The notes: a model not told the origin generated them from the sequence alone. Shown: positions 19,611 to 31,625, counted from the first letter of the stretch. The stretch: 64,000 nucleotides of DNA from Ceratopteris richardii (GCA_020310875.1 CM035435.1:64876836-64940835); one strand, 5' to 3'. Numbers and translations are program-made.

Positions 19611-20669
19611 TGTTAAAGGTAAGATCGTTTACTATTAACTTAATTGTTAACTACCTACCGCAGCCGTTAATTACTAGTTTAAAACAACAATCCTTCAGAG
19701 ACTCCAGAATCTGGTTCCACACCTGCGTACCAGATATTTCCGAGTCTCTCTTTCTCTGAACTCAATCTTACCGCAAAATAAACTGACTCTAATCATGTGG
19801 GTCCTTGGGAGTGGTAGGGGTCTGTTGACAGAGGCCCTGTACTATTTTCCCAACTCCTCACTCAACCGTAGTTATGGTTTTCACGTCTTAGCTCAGTTTC
19901 GCTCCTGAATAACTTCAACTAGACCAACGTACTGGACTCAGAGCTCCCAGACTGTTCCTGCCATAGTAGTTGAGCAGTAGTCCGAGATGACAGTCCAATA
20001 CTTTTAGTAACTTAACAAGATCATAACACACAATTCTTCTGTCAGTTCACAGACTTACCGTGTATCTACCTTCAACCCATAATATCTACTGACCGCAAGA
20101 CGTGTCGCAACATTATTACCATTCTACGCGTACTTAGACATTACCGGCATTACCTTTGAACACAGACTATAATACCGACTCAGTCACTTACAGAGAATCA
20201 TAGCAACTCATGTCTATTCTTCACGTTTACCTATTCCACTGAAGAAATAGCAGATAGACAACACACTAACACTTTACGCATAATCAAAGATATCTTAACT
20301 CGTTATCGAACAGAATCTCAAAATTGCAGTACCGACTCGTAACACCGCAGTGTATCACGCATACGCAGTCGAACGGTTACACAAATAAGACGCGCAGAGC
20401 AGGACAGAACCAAGATACTCTACTCGTTAACACCTACCTACACACAGTAGAAGAGTTAATCCCAAATCAGGGCTCTCACAATACACTCGCAACTCCCAAA
20501 AACGGGGCTCCTTCTCTCGTCCCTCTGCCGTTCTTTTCATTGCTTTAAATAGAATTTTATTACAAGGCTTGCGCGAATCTTTCTTTACCGCGTACTTCCA
20601 GAAGGGTTCTTTCTACATTAAAAACCTCTGTCTAAGTACAATTGTCCTTTGTTCGGCGGCCGTCTAACA
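19611..20669 (-). repeat. Gypsy-1 5' LTR
   Basis: 1059 bp, five substitutions from the 3' LTR. A TATA-like CTATTTAAAGC lies on the minus strand near 20542-20552, about 120 bp from the LTR start. Confidence 0.97.
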
Positions 20670-20673
20670 CAGC

Positions 20674-21033
20674 CTACTGTGGCCACTTCCAATTGTGAAG
20701 TTGAGTATAGAGTAGCTTTCACAATGACTATTGAGTGTGTGTGGCTTAGACACCTTATGATTGATTCGGGTGTTGGTAAGTCTTCTGCCACCACCATCTT
20801 CGTTGATAGTCAGAGCACATTGGCAATTGCAAGGAACCCTCTGTCTCATGCTCGCACTAAGCACATTGAGGTGCATTATCATTATGTCAGGGAGAGTTTC
20901 TCTACTGGAGAGATGAGCTTGGCATATGTGCCCACGTAGGAGAACATTGTAGACCTTTTGATGAAGACTCTGCCTAGGGAGAAGTTTGAAGCTTTTCGCA
21001 AAGCTTTGGGCTTACTTCCTTTTGTGGATTGAT
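20674..21033 (+). pseudogene. Copia copy C RNase H C-terminus
   Basis: Continuation of the 7096-10215 frame after the Gypsy-1 insertion: PTVATSNCEVEYRVA (the acidic residue of the usual STEAEY block is altered), FVDSQSTLAIARNP and ARTKHIEVHYHYVRE. A stop replaces the next codon near 20938, then DLLMKTLPREKFEAFRKALGL to the final stop at 21031. Confidence 0.9.
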
Positions 21034-21105
21034 TCCACATAGCTTGGCACTTCCTTATACATGAGTGCTAGCTCCTTGTTCACCACATCACTCCCAGGGG
21101 CTATT

Positions 21106-21332
21106 TGTTGATATATTTAGGTAGTGATGTGTGTGAACACTCTAGGACCACCAAGGCCCTTTTTTCCCTCTTTAGGAGGTTCCCCCCCCCTTGTATATAT
21201 GCCTATTGCCCTAATGGGTTACTTATCTTTGTACATTCTAGTGGTAATACATTCAGTATTGCGTGTTGTGTTCCAAGCTTCTTCTTCTTCCTCGTGTTAT
21301 TTGCATGCTTCTGTAGTCCTCAAACTCCAATA
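21106..21332 (+). repeat. Copia family 1 3' LTR (copy C)
   Basis: 227 bp, TGTTGATATATTTAGGTAG to CTCCAATA (terminal CA mutated to TA), preceded by a weak purine stretch (aggggctatt). Confidence 0.92.
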
Positions 21333-23180
21333 AAAAGTTATATGACCTTCACATGAAGGACACAGATAGTTTTGTTTCTCATCTAAATGTTTGATGTTAT
21401 ATTCTTAGTTATAGGCTCAGAAAATGGAGATGGATAATGAAAGTAAAGCGGTCTTGTTGCTATGCACCTTGCCATCATCATGGGATATGTTTTGCATAGC
21501 TATTAACAATAGTGCACCTATTGGTAAAATGGTTTATGATGACATATGTGGAGCTCTTTTGAGTCAGGAGATCCATAGAAAGTCTATGGTTGTCACTCAT
21601 AGTGGAGATGCATATAATGTTCATGATTCTTACCAAGGAAAGAATCAGCAATGTGGTAAGAGCAAGAATAAGGAAAACAATGCTCAACGGAAAAAGAATA
21701 TAAGTAAATCAAGGAAGAGGGATATCAGGTGCCATTATTTTCAAAAGAAAATACATATGAAGAAAGTTGCTATGCATTAAAGAATGTTGAATGTAAAGGA
21801 TAGAGTGTTGATGGGCATGTTAAATACTTACCTGTATCATCTGCTTTGAATATGAAAAGAGAAGAAAATAATGTTATTAATAATGTTTTTGATGTGCTGA
21901 CAGTTGACAGTAATGTGCCCACTAAGGCTGTTGTGGCCGATTCTCTTTCCCACACATGGTTGCTAGATTCTAGTGCTTCTTTCCATGTCACACCACATAG
22001 AGAATGGTTCTCTACTCATGCAACAAAGTATCTTGGTACCATGAGACTTTGTGACTCTTACTAGGGTGAGGTTGCTGGGATTGGAGATGTGGTTGTGTAG
22101 TTCATTGATAGTTCAAAATTCAGTAGCATAATGTATGCCATGTACCTCAATTATCATGTAGTTTGATGTCAGCTGATCAACTTGATGACCTTGGTTACAA
22201 GATGGTTTTGTATGCTCAATCCTTTCAATATCAAAGGGAAATATGATTATTGCAAAAGGGAGAAAAGTTGGCTAACTTTATCCTTTATCTGTATCACAAA
22301 AGGAACACTTGTTAGCTTTTACTAAATAGTCTATGGCTTGTATTTGGGGGCCACATATCTCGTAGTGGAATGGAAAATCTTTCTCATTTTGGTTACTTAC
22401 CTATGTTATCTTTCTTTGATTTTTCATTTTGTGAGCATTGTCAAAATTGAAAGCAAACTAGGAATGTGCATAAGATGCACATTGACTCTTCAATTGTGCC
22501 AAGTTTAGATCTTGTCCATATAGGTGTATGTGGTCCTATGCCCACAAGTTCATTATGTGGTTCTCTTTGCTTTTTCACTTTCATAGATGATGCTACTAGA
22601 AAAGTCAGGGCATATCCTATCAAATCAAAGGATGAAGTATTCCCTACTTTCATAAAATTGCTTGCTTCAATTGAGACCAAAAAAGGAATTAAGCTCAAGG
22701 CTTCACGTTCATATCATGGAGGTGAGTATACCACACACGAATTCAGCCTTTTTTATCAGCCTAAAGGAAATTTTTAGAGAGTTTACAACTCCTTATACCC
22801 CAGTATAGAATGATTACCTGAGAGGATGGATAGAACTATTCATAGAGTAGCTTTGATGCTACATCATGCAAGCCTTTCACAAGACTTCTGGGTAGAAGCA
22901 CTATTGACTTAAGCTCATGTGATTGGCGTTTCATCTAGTACTACCAAAGGTCAGAAAGTGGCACAAGATTTATGGATAGGGAAGCCACATATTATGATCA
23001 TCTTAAATTTCTTGGGTATAAAGCATATGTTCATATACCCAAGAAGACAAAAGATGGACTATAAGTCAAAGAAATGCATTTTTCTTGGATATGGTTGAGA
23101 AGGTCAATTTGGATATCGCTTATGGGATCCTAAAACACTGTCAATGATTAGAAGTAGTGATATCATTTTTTATGAATCTA
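21333..23180 (+). pseudogene. Copia A' gag, protease and integrase, decayed
   Basis: Resumes the gag frame at KLYDLHMKDTDS after the copy C insertion. Recognisable in order: MDNESKAVLLLCTLPSSWD; a degraded zinc knuckle (CHYFQKKIHMKK, two ligands lost); protease block WLLDSSASFH (DSG changed to DSS); GAG-pre-integrase; integrase LVHIGVCGPM, FTFIDDATRKV and a damaged NGGEY (YHGGEY); ending at RSSDIIFYESK. Many stops and frameshifts. Confidence 0.88.
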
Positions 23181-23250
23181 AGATATCATTTTTTATGAGT
23201 CTAAGATATCATTTTTTATGAAGTAGTGGTATCATTTTTTATGAGTCTAC
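23159..23250 (+). repeat. Four-copy 23-bp tandem repeat
   Basis: The unit gatatcattttttatgaatct recurs about four times (23159, 23182, 23205, 23229), the last two diverged. The unit is the integrase-proximal Copia coding piece DIIFYESK, so it is a local expansion at the broken end of A'. Confidence 0.88.
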
Positions 23251-23279
23251 TTCATACTTCTTGAAATTTTCTGAGACCT

Positions 23280-26200
23280 CAAACAAAGATTCTTCTTCCT
23301 CTGGGGAGACCTCTCTTCTTCCTCTTCTTGCCTTCATTCTTAGTGGCCACCTGTGTGGCTAGTCTCACCTCATTCATAATTTTTTCGTGTCTCTGGGGGT
23401 GAGCTTCTACCTCGTAGAAATATTCTTCATCTGATGCAAAAGGAGGGTCCATAATATATGACTCTAGATCAGAATCACTTGCATCCTCGAATGCATCAGT
23501 GCTAGGTTTGCCTTCTTCAATAACCGAATCACACATGATTGGCTCTATTGTGAAGACTAAAATGTCATAGCCATCCTCATCTCAGTGGGGTGTCCATTGT
23601 TCTTCATTGATGGCTACATCCATTGTTGCTAGAATTTCTGCCCAACCATGAGGTTCAAACTCTTCATCAGGAAATACTACAAGTGCATAGGTTGGGTCTT
23701 CTACTGGTCTATGAGTTTCCTTTGCACCTACCTCTCTAGCTTTTTCTCTTTTCTCTTCTTCTACTGCAACCTTACACCTCCATAAGTGGGTGTCTTCATG
23801 CATCCTAATCCTATGGAATGCATTGATTCCGTATCATCTGTGGCTTTATGGATGGAATTCCATTGTATAGGAGGCACATCTCTATGAGAGTAGTCTTTGA
23901 GATTGACTTTAGTTGTAACACCTAAGTGTTGCAAATACAAAGAGTTCCCCAATCTTGTACCACTTGTAATTGTCTCATAAATGGGTCTTCCCAAAATCAT
24001 CTCATAGGCCTGATTTTTGCTAAAGTCACATATGGCAAAAGTATGCTCAAACTCTACACCATAAGTGTTATCCCTTCTAATAGCCCCAAGGGTCTTTTGA
24101 TGTGATCATCAGCCATTTGTAGTTTCATTCTCGTGGGCCTGAGTACCGGCTTGCCCTAGCGCTTCCATAGGGAAGTGGTAGCAATTGCAACGCTTGCACC
24201 TGAGTCCAAAATTGCCTTGGTGGTGTAACCTTGATGGGTAATTGGAAGATAGGTGTTTCCTTCTTCTCCTTAACTCATGTCCCCTATATTGTCCAAGGGT
24301 ATTTCCAGCACAGTTCTATGAGATCCTACTTGGGAATGAGGTTTTGCTGATTCTGGCACCTGATTGGCTACATGTTTCCATAATTCTGGCTTAACCTTGA
24401 GTAGCTCTTCTAAAGTGAGATTGCACTGCACTTTAGTGTTCTTCACTACCTCCATATTCCTAGGTATGATTGAGTCTTCATTTCTTATCATGAGAGTGGG
24501 TGATGTCATGCAAGTAGACTTCGCTTCCCATGGGCCGATGAAATGAGGTAGTTTCTGTAAGGAATTAGACTCAAAATCTAATCTCTCATGAGATTGGGCA
24601 CTCTCCTGCTCTCCATAGATAGAGGGAATATCTTGTGGGAATTGATCATGTAGGTCATCCACAAGTTCAATGGGAGGAAGATTCTCACTTTCTTTTGCCC
24701 ATTTCTCTTGCCAAATCTCCCTTAGAAATTTTGGGGAATATCGATTCATAGATGTAGATGTGCCTAGTTCTGTGGAATTAGGCACATAAGCTTCCTGGGG
24801 GGGGGATGCTTATTCTTTCACTTGCATTGTCCCTTCCTTGGGAGGTGGATTCCTGGCCAGATCTTGCAATTAAGCTCTCCAATCTCTCTAACAGTCCATC
24901 AAAGTGCAATTGTGTCTTAGCTTAACTAGAGTAGTTGAAGAGGCGAATGGCTTCAAACATGGTTTGAGCCAATTCTACCATATTTGCACAAAGCTTGGTT
25001 CTTTATATCTCTAGGTCAGCTCTAGGGTAACATTTGTCATGATCTCTCACATTTGGCCCTTCTTGGATTCTAGCCTGATATGCTTTAAGCATCATGTCTA
25101 GGTCTTCTGGAGTGGGATCTGCTAGGATTGATCCTACTATAGGTGGTGGAGGAATTGTATGAGGCGGCTTAGAAGGTAGTGGATGAGAAGATTGAGGGAT
25201 GGAAGGTGATGGGGATGGTGGTGAAAGTGTTGTGAGAGAGTGCGATTGAGACACTAATTCAATTATCTTGGCCTTTGTCTCTCTTAGACTTTCCTCGAGT
25301 TCACTCATTTTCTTCGACCATTGTCTTTTCATTCTCTCTTGGCTATCTTTCCAAGCTCTTGTCCTTTTCTTGGTTATGCTTTCAGTCTCACTAACCTCAG
25401 AACTCCTTTCCTATCCTACACCTTGGTTTTGCTACAAAGCTTGAGCTCAAGTAACTACTTGCACTAGGGCAGTGGAAGTCACACTTTTGATGGAATCTAC
25501 AACTAGACGGATGACATTGATGGGAGTGATTTTTGGCACATTGTTTGGGTTCTTCGGACAATCACGTAATAGGTGCTCCTTCCCACAATTTGGACAAAAG
25601 CCTTCAATTGTCACAGATTGGGGTTGCGGGTGCAGGCATAGGACAATCACGAATGAGGTGATCTCCCTGACATCTGTAGCACGGTCCTCTAGGAAATGGA
25701 GGCCTTATCTGCCTAGGTTGGGGTATAGAGTTGGGGTTTGCGTACATGACATTTGCATACTCTGGCTCCCAGCTAGGTTCACTCGGGTCTTCATAATAAT
25801 ATGGCTCATTATGCTCAGGTGATTGCATGTAGTAAGCCTATGGGCTGTCAATATGAGTGGAGTCAAAACTATGATCACTTGGACCACTTTCTAAAAGTAA
25901 TGGAGTTACTGGCACTAAAGCTCGATTCAGATTTTCTTCTGCAGTTGTGTACTTTACTGGAATCACATTGGCTGGAGTTGGAGGTTGTTGAGCTAACATA
26001 GGTTGAGGCTTTTGTTGGGTTTGGTAGGGTTGCTGATAGGGTAGTTGTGGTTTGCCATATTGTTGTGGTGGGTACTGGTTCGGGTATCTTCCCTGTTGTG
26101 GATATGGCTGAGGAAAATTTTGTCTAACAGTTTGCTTATTATAAGGGTAGTCTTGTGCAGTGTGATTTGTGTATCTTCGCTCTATGGTGCAGTATTGGCC

Positions 26201-27980
26201 ACTAGGGTTCACGTGGGGTTGAGCCATAATGGGACATACACTCACCATATGGTCACCTCCACAAGTATAGCATCGTTTTCCTGGGGCAAATCTAGGAATC
26301 TGCTTACTAGAGACTCCTAATTTTTGGGCTACCTTCTCTGGAAAATCCTCAATTGATGTGGATTGTGTGGAAGTGAGGCTAATAGAACTATCTGAATCTT
26401 TCTAGATCTTTGAAAGCTCTAATTCCTCACCTAGGTTATCCTCAATGTCTATACACATGTGTACACACTCTTCTATGGATCTAGGGTCCTTTAAGTACAC
26501 ATATGATCTCAACTTGGCACTTAGCAATCATCTAAGAATAAAGCCACTTGTTTGGCTGGAGTGGGTAACTCTAGCACTAGGCATCTCTCTAAGTATTGCC
26601 TGAATCTTCTTCCTGCAAGTCTCACTGTCCCTTGAGGTGTTTGTTTGAAGCTATGGATCAGTGAGGAAGTGTTGCGCCTTATACCACTCTTAGAAAACTC
26701 CGTGATGAAAGCTTCTAGAAGTTGGTCTATGTTCCTAAATTGTCTCTTGTGTAGTTGAAACCATGTAAGGGTTGTGTTCTTGAGAGTTAGACCAAATGCA
26801 TTGTATCACGTGAATAGGTCGTCGACTTGCTCAGCTCTCAAGACTTGCCTAAATTCTACCACATGATAGTATGGGTCTCCAGTGTCATCAAAGCAATTCT
26901 TCATGGGCTTAACCAGTTGTGTTGGACTCAAGGTCCTCGTGTGTTCTCTAAGCCTTGGCAAAGGGAATTCGTCTATATTTCTTGGATTCCTTGGGTCTCT
27001 AAGCCTCTCGTTTTCCATTCTATTCATCTCCATTCTTGCTCTATCTCTTCCTAGTGGATGAGAAAAGCTCACTGCGGGCCTATCTCTATTCCCGTCCCTT
27101 TGAGCTCCATGAGCTTGGGATGTTCTAGGTCCTTGGTGACCAAAAGAGACACTAGATCTTGGTTGGGGAAACACGAATTCACCCTTCCAGGTGTAGGCAT
27201 GTCTACCATGCTCTGTGACCACAAAGATCCTCTCTGAAGTATTGTCTAAATAAGTCACTTTACCTAGGCTATCTGGATCTTTAAACTCATAGATTGTAAG
27301 CATTCCTACTTCGTTAGGCTGGTCAGGTTTATACCTCCAAAAAGTCTCGTCGGTCTCTCAGTTTAAGAGCAGATCTATACTCATATTGTCCTGGGGAACC
27401 CATTCCGGAGTGATGATTCTAGTCAGGACCGATTTGCCTTGGGGAGTTCTCGGCTCTCTTCCTAAGTTCCCTTGCTCTATGTCACCTATGTCAACCTCTG
27501 AGATCACATTGCCGAACTCGCCTGTCCTATCTGGGTGGGTGGTGACCACATATATCATTCCTTCTTTATCTAGGTATGCTCCATTTTCAAGCGTGACTAC
27601 CGCATGTTCTAGTCCAAGGGTTGATCTGGGTTTTTAATCTGGACAAAAAATCTTCTCAGGCCGTCTTCGTAGATGCGAACACCTAGATGGTTGGTCCTGA
27701 TATATTCCAATTGAGTCTTGTAAGGTCCTTCTGGCTTTTCTAGGTACACCACTCTTGAGCTACCTATTGGTCTCTCCATGCTATAAGACATCTTAGAATC
27801 GCTTGTTTCTGAACTTAGAATGTATGGATAATCACTCAATTGCTGGGCCCAAGACCAAGCAGTATGATTGACTCTAGTTTCAGAAGATCTGAGGCTTTGC
27901 CTGTCTCTGCCTAGGTGTCTTCCTGACCTAAGGTTCATATTCTTGGTTTCTCTACCCTCTAGCCCCAAGTACAATCTCAT
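23280..27980 (-). pseudogene. Gypsy-2 gag and protease, decayed
   Basis: Starts about 27980 (MRLYLGLEGRETKN). Several open stretches separated by stops: basic N-terminal region; gag block with ENCFDDTGDPYYHVVEFRQ-type sequence (MKNCFDDTGDPYYH); Pro/Gln/Tyr-rich segment; three short zinc knuckles CYTCGGDHMVSVC, CYRCQGDHLIRDC and CPNCGKEHLLRDC (CX2CX3HX4C spacing, one residue shorter than usual); then protease AILDSGASVAIATTS near 24190-24230. Nothing resembling RT follows. Stops are most frequent below 24260. Confidence 0.85.
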
Positions 27981-28270
27981 TGCAGGTTAGCTCGTATCAA
28001 TCACTTTGTTCTTTTCTGTTGATTATTATGTTAATCCCTTGTTTGAAATCACGTTGTTGGTAATACTTATGTGAATATCACACTTGATAATTGGTCGATT
28101 CAAGTTTACTTTTGTTCCTTAGGGTTTTCGCAGTTCAGACCTACTTAATGCTTGTACTTAGTTGATTAGGTCTCTTGGACTTGATTCGTGCTTAGCGTTA
28201 CCCTAATTAATCACCACACCTAGGTCGTACATAGCCTAAGCTAGGAATTGACAAAGGAGGGTTGAGACAA

Positions 28271-28488
28271 GTCACATATTGTGTAGATTGCTATGCAAGC
28301 CCAGGAAGCATTCTCCCAAGTTTGAAGTTTGCCCTTGCTAGCTTTGCTTTGGATGCCTTGATTGTCACAATGTTCCTCAAGTCACATGTTCTTCAGATTG
28401 CTACGCAAGCCCAGGAAGCCTTCTCCCAAGCTTGAAGTTCACCCTTGCTAGTTTTGCTTTGGATGCCTTGAATGCTCACAATGTTCCT
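28271..28488 (-). repeat. 110-bp direct repeat in Gypsy-2 leader
   Basis: Two head-to-tail copies (28271-28380 and 28381-28488), each starting gtcacat and containing gcaagcccaggaag and gctttggatgcctt, with roughly 10 percent divergence. Confidence 0.88.
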
Positions 28489-28847
28489 GCAAAGGTTCAC
28501 AAGTTAATATTTCCCTTTATCACAATGAATTGACAGACACACAACATAAAGTATAGGCCCCCTTTGGAATAGCTCATTATACCCAAAAAAAATCATGTGA
28601 CCACCTAATCCCACCTAATGGTCAACTTAGCTTCCCAACGAGACCAAAATCTCATCAATTAGAGTTCGTATGGTGAAGTTATGACCGTTCAAGCACTTAG
28701 GGGTCAAAACAAGCTCTCACAGTTTTAAGAAAACTTTCTAAGGTTTTCTGGGTATTTTGCCCACTTAATAGGCTCTAAAATAGCCCCAATTTGTCAAAAA
28801 TTATGCCCAAAATTATCAAAATTAAACACCCAAAAATATGTGAAAAA

Positions 28848-29262
28848 TCGGTCTATCGCGATAGACAGGGGGTTTGTTGCGATAGATGGCGGTCTATCAT
28901 GGCCAACAGTTTGTTGTGATATACGTGTCTATCGCGATAGGCGGGTGTCTATCATAAACTGGTTTTTCGCAGGAGTCTGTCTATCATCTATCGTGGATCG
29001 GTATGTCACGATAGAGAGGGTCGATCTATCATGATAGATGGGTCTATCGTCTATCGTGGCTCGGTCTGTCGCGATAGATGGGGGTCAGTCTATCGTGAAA
29101 TCCGTCTATCGCGAAGGTCGATCTGTCACAATAGACAGGGGAGGTCTGTCGCGATAGCTGGCGGTCTATGCGAGGGTCGATCTATCGCGATAGACCGTGT
29201 CTATCATGATCGACAGCGTCTGTCATCTGTCGTGGATTTGGTCTGTCGCGATAGACCAAAAT
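28848..29262. repeat. Array of palindromic TCTATCGCGATAGA sites
   Basis: About 20 full or half sites of the palindrome TCTATCGCGATAGA and close variants (CTGTCGCGATAG, TCTATCATGATAG, TCTATCGTGG) spaced irregularly by about 12-30 bp. A further variant lies near 29358. The array lies in the leader between the PBS and gag of Gypsy-2. Confidence 0.9.
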
Positions 29263-29582
29263 ATGGCGAATTCTTGTGATCAAGCTAGTGATCCTGGAAG
29301 CTCTCGGCCTGCGCTGTGTCGTGGTGCCCTCAGAACCGTGAAATGGGTGACTTTTTGGTCTGTTGTGATAGATCAAGGTCGACGTCTCAGGGTTGTGCAG
29401 ACAAATTCCATACCTGCTGAGCTTGTTGGAGATGATGATGATGTTGAAACCTACAAGAACATGCAAGAAAAACACACAGAAACACTAATGCACTCTCGCT
29501 CTCTCTCAAACTCTCACTATGCAAATGAGGCGAATGAAATGGAAGTGGGAATATGAAGGGAAGATAGAGATGGATGTAGAGC

Positions 29583-29642
29583 AGAGATGGAGATGGAGAT
29601 GGAGATGGAGATGGAGATGGAGATGGAGATGGAGATGGAGGT
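29583..29642. repeat. (GAGATG)n microsatellite
   Basis: About ten perfect GAGATG hexamers, about 60 bp, in the Gypsy-2 leader close to the PBS. Confidence 0.95.
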
Positions 29643-29739
29643 GAAGAAAATAGTGAGAAACAAAGAAATTACCTACTACTTACCATTCCAATGCATTCAC
29701 TCTACGTCTTACCATCACACACTCATCCTCAACGCTCGA

Positions 29740-29757
29740 TCCCCGACAACGGCACCA
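29740..29757 (-). promoter_or_regulatory. Gypsy-2 primer-binding site
   Basis: The minus strand reads TGGTGCCGTTGTCGGGGA, one or two changes from the TGGCGCCGTTGCCGGGGA form common in plant Gypsy elements. Confidence 0.88.
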
Positions 29758-29762
29758 AAATT

Positions 29763-30307
29763 TGGTGTAGCTCAGTGATGAGTAGCACCTCCTTTAATGT
29801 CAATCCGAGAAGACATGAGGATGGTATGAAGACCTCGAGTAAGTGATGGCACAAGTGTGTGAGTGAGAAGCACACAAACATGCACACACATACACACACA
29901 TGTGCACACAAGGCAACAACAAAGAGAGGAACAATGGAGTTCTTTAGATTACTCAAAAAGTTTCATATACAAGCTCAAATCACTTACAAGCCACCCCCAA
30001 AATGAGCTCTCTAGCTCTTTTTATAGGCTTTTGACTAGCTTTGGTCTTGTCGAGACCTAGTGTCCGGCATAGTTAAAAATTAGGTTCTAGAGCTTATTTG
30101 AGGGCTCAAACGGAATCTAAAAATTATGAAAATTGGTATGTAGGTAATTATAATACTCCACAAGCTCGAGGACTCCTCGGCTTGAACAAAATGGAGTCTA
30201 TTCTACCAAAAGCGGGATTTACAATGTTGGAAATAGTTTATGGAAAAAATGATTAGGCCTTGTTGCCGGATTGTGGATGACTGCTCCTTTGTGCTTGTAT
30301 GCCAACA
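29763..30307 (-). repeat. Gypsy-2 5' LTR
   Basis: About 545 bp. The minus strand starts TGTTGGCATACAAGC and ends GAGCTACACCA, next to AATT and the PBS. It includes a CA-rich stretch (29868-29908). No second copy is in the window, so the ends rest on the TG...CA rule, the PBS and the cut in the neighbouring Copia LTR. Confidence 0.78.
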
Positions 30308-30416
30308 GGGCTATAGGCGTATATACAAGCCGAGGGGAAAGAACCTCCTAAAGAGGGAAAAAAGTGCCCCGGTGGTCCTAGTGTGTTCACACACATCACT
30401 ACCTAAATATATCAAC
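30308..30416 (-). repeat. Copia family 1 LTR fragment
   Basis: 109 bp matching the 5' half of the family 1 LTR on the minus strand (starts TGTTGATATATTTAGG at 30416). It is cut at 30307 by the Gypsy-2 LTR. The remaining LTR half is not found on the other side of Gypsy-2. Confidence 0.88.
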
Positions 30417-31625
30417 AAAAACTATTTTCTTGCATGGAGATCTTATAGATGAGATCTATATGGAACAACCAGAGAGTTATGTAGTTCCTATCAAAGAAAT
30501 TCTCATTTTTAAGCTAAAGAAGAGCTTATATGGACTTAAACAGTCCCCCTATAAAATGGTACCAAAATTTTGATGCTTTTATGAAGCCTCAAGGCTATTC
30601 TTAATGCAATGAGCATCATTATCTCTCCACAAAGAGATGCTCAGATGGAAAGTTGATATGCTTGATACTTTATGTTGATGATATTTTGATTGTTGGGAAG
30701 TCCTCTAATGACTTGTCATTGCTAAAAGAAAAGTTGAGTGATACATTTGATATGAAGGATTTGGGGGATGCCAAACATATTCTTGGCATGCACATTACCT
30801 GTGATAGGATTAAAAGATGCATATAATTGTTTGAAAGTGAGTACATATCCAAATTACTTCAGAGGTTCAATATGCAAGGTGGCAAGGCATTGAGTACACC
30901 TTTATCTACATATGTGAAATTAAGCAAGGTTGATTGCCCCAAATCAGATGAGTAAAAGGAATTCATGATCAAAATTCCTTATCAATCTAATGTTGGTAAT
31001 CTCATGTATGCTATGGTAAGTAAGAGACCAAACATTGCATTTGTAGTGGGAGTTGTGAGAAGATATATGTCTAATCCTAGAAAGAAGAATTTTGGAAGTG
31101 GTCAAAATGATTTTGAGATATCTGCATGGCACTAAGGACAAGTGTCTATGCTTGGGTAGAGTAAAGGCATCAATTATTGGTTACACAGATTCTAATTATG
31201 CTCATTGTGTAGACAACTAGAAGTCTACATCACGGTACATTGTTCATTGTGTTGGAGGTGCTATTTGTTGGAGATCCGGTCTTCAAGAATGTAAAATTGT
31301 TTCCCCTATAGAAGTAGAGGATGTTGTAGCAAGTGAGGCATGTAAAGAAGCATTGTGGATTTCTCGTCTTGCTTGTGATATGGGTCTACCTCAACATGTA
31401 CCTTGTTTGCTTTGTGGTAGTTAGAGTGACATTGCTTTGGCTAAGAATTCAGTCTATCATGCAAAGACCGAGAACATTGAGGTGAGATATCACTTCATTA
31501 GAGATTTCTTAGCCACTAAGCCACATTATTCTTGAGAAGGTTTGTACGTGAGATAATGTTGGAGATGCTTTGATTAAAGCTCTACCATAGGATAACTTTT
31601 GACATTGCTATCACTTGATGTGGGT
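30417..31625 (+). pseudogene. Copia A' reverse transcriptase and RNase H, decayed
   Basis: Starts inside RT (LHGDLIDEIYMEQPESYVVP) and continues with KLKKSLYGLKQ, YVDDILIVGKSS (catalytic YVDD retained) and FDMKDLGDAKHILGMHI. RNase H blocks with several stops follow (YTDSNYAHC, EVEDVVASEACKEALW), then KTENIEVRYHFIRDF. Frameshift near 30545 and stops near 30600, 30825 and 31218. Confidence 0.9.

Larger units (their letters stand above)
10216..20669 (-). mobile_element. Ty3/Gypsy element Gypsy-1, complete and young
   Basis: 10,454-bp minus-strand element with two 1059-bp LTRs differing at five positions by my comparison. It has a PBS inside the right-hand LTR, a 1888-residue gag-pol and a second 625-residue ORF before the left-hand LTR. 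A 4-base direct repeat, cagc (10212-10215 and 20670-20673), flanks it. Removing the element and one repeat restores the Copia RNase H frame (KKQPTVATSN). Nothing in it is visibly broken, so it may be autonomous. Confidence 0.96.
6522..21332 (+). mobile_element. Copia family 1, copy C, containing nested Gypsy-1
   Basis: Plus-strand family 1 Copia with both LTRs (6522-6752 and 21106-21332), inserted in the gag of A'. Flanking five-mers are gaaag and aaaag, a target-site duplication with one mismatch. LTRs differ by roughly 10 percent by eye and the coding region has many stops, so it is old. Gypsy-1 at 10216-20669 interrupts its RNase H. Confidence 0.92.
23260..30307 (-). mobile_element. Gypsy-2, truncated (5' LTR, leader, gag, protease)
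   Basis: Minus-strand Gypsy: LTR 29763-30307, PBS 29740-29757, long leader 27981-29739, then decayed gag and protease down to about 23280. RT, RNase H, integrase and 3' LTR are absent. The right end cuts a family 1 Copia LTR (30308-30416) at gggctatagg, and the left end abuts the integrase remnant of A'. The left boundary is approximate. Confidence 0.82.

Noticed and set aside
28848..29262. Possible CRISPR array
   Set aside because: The sites are short palindromes with irregular spacing, not 25-40 bp repeats with unique equal spacers, and the context is a plant Gypsy leader.
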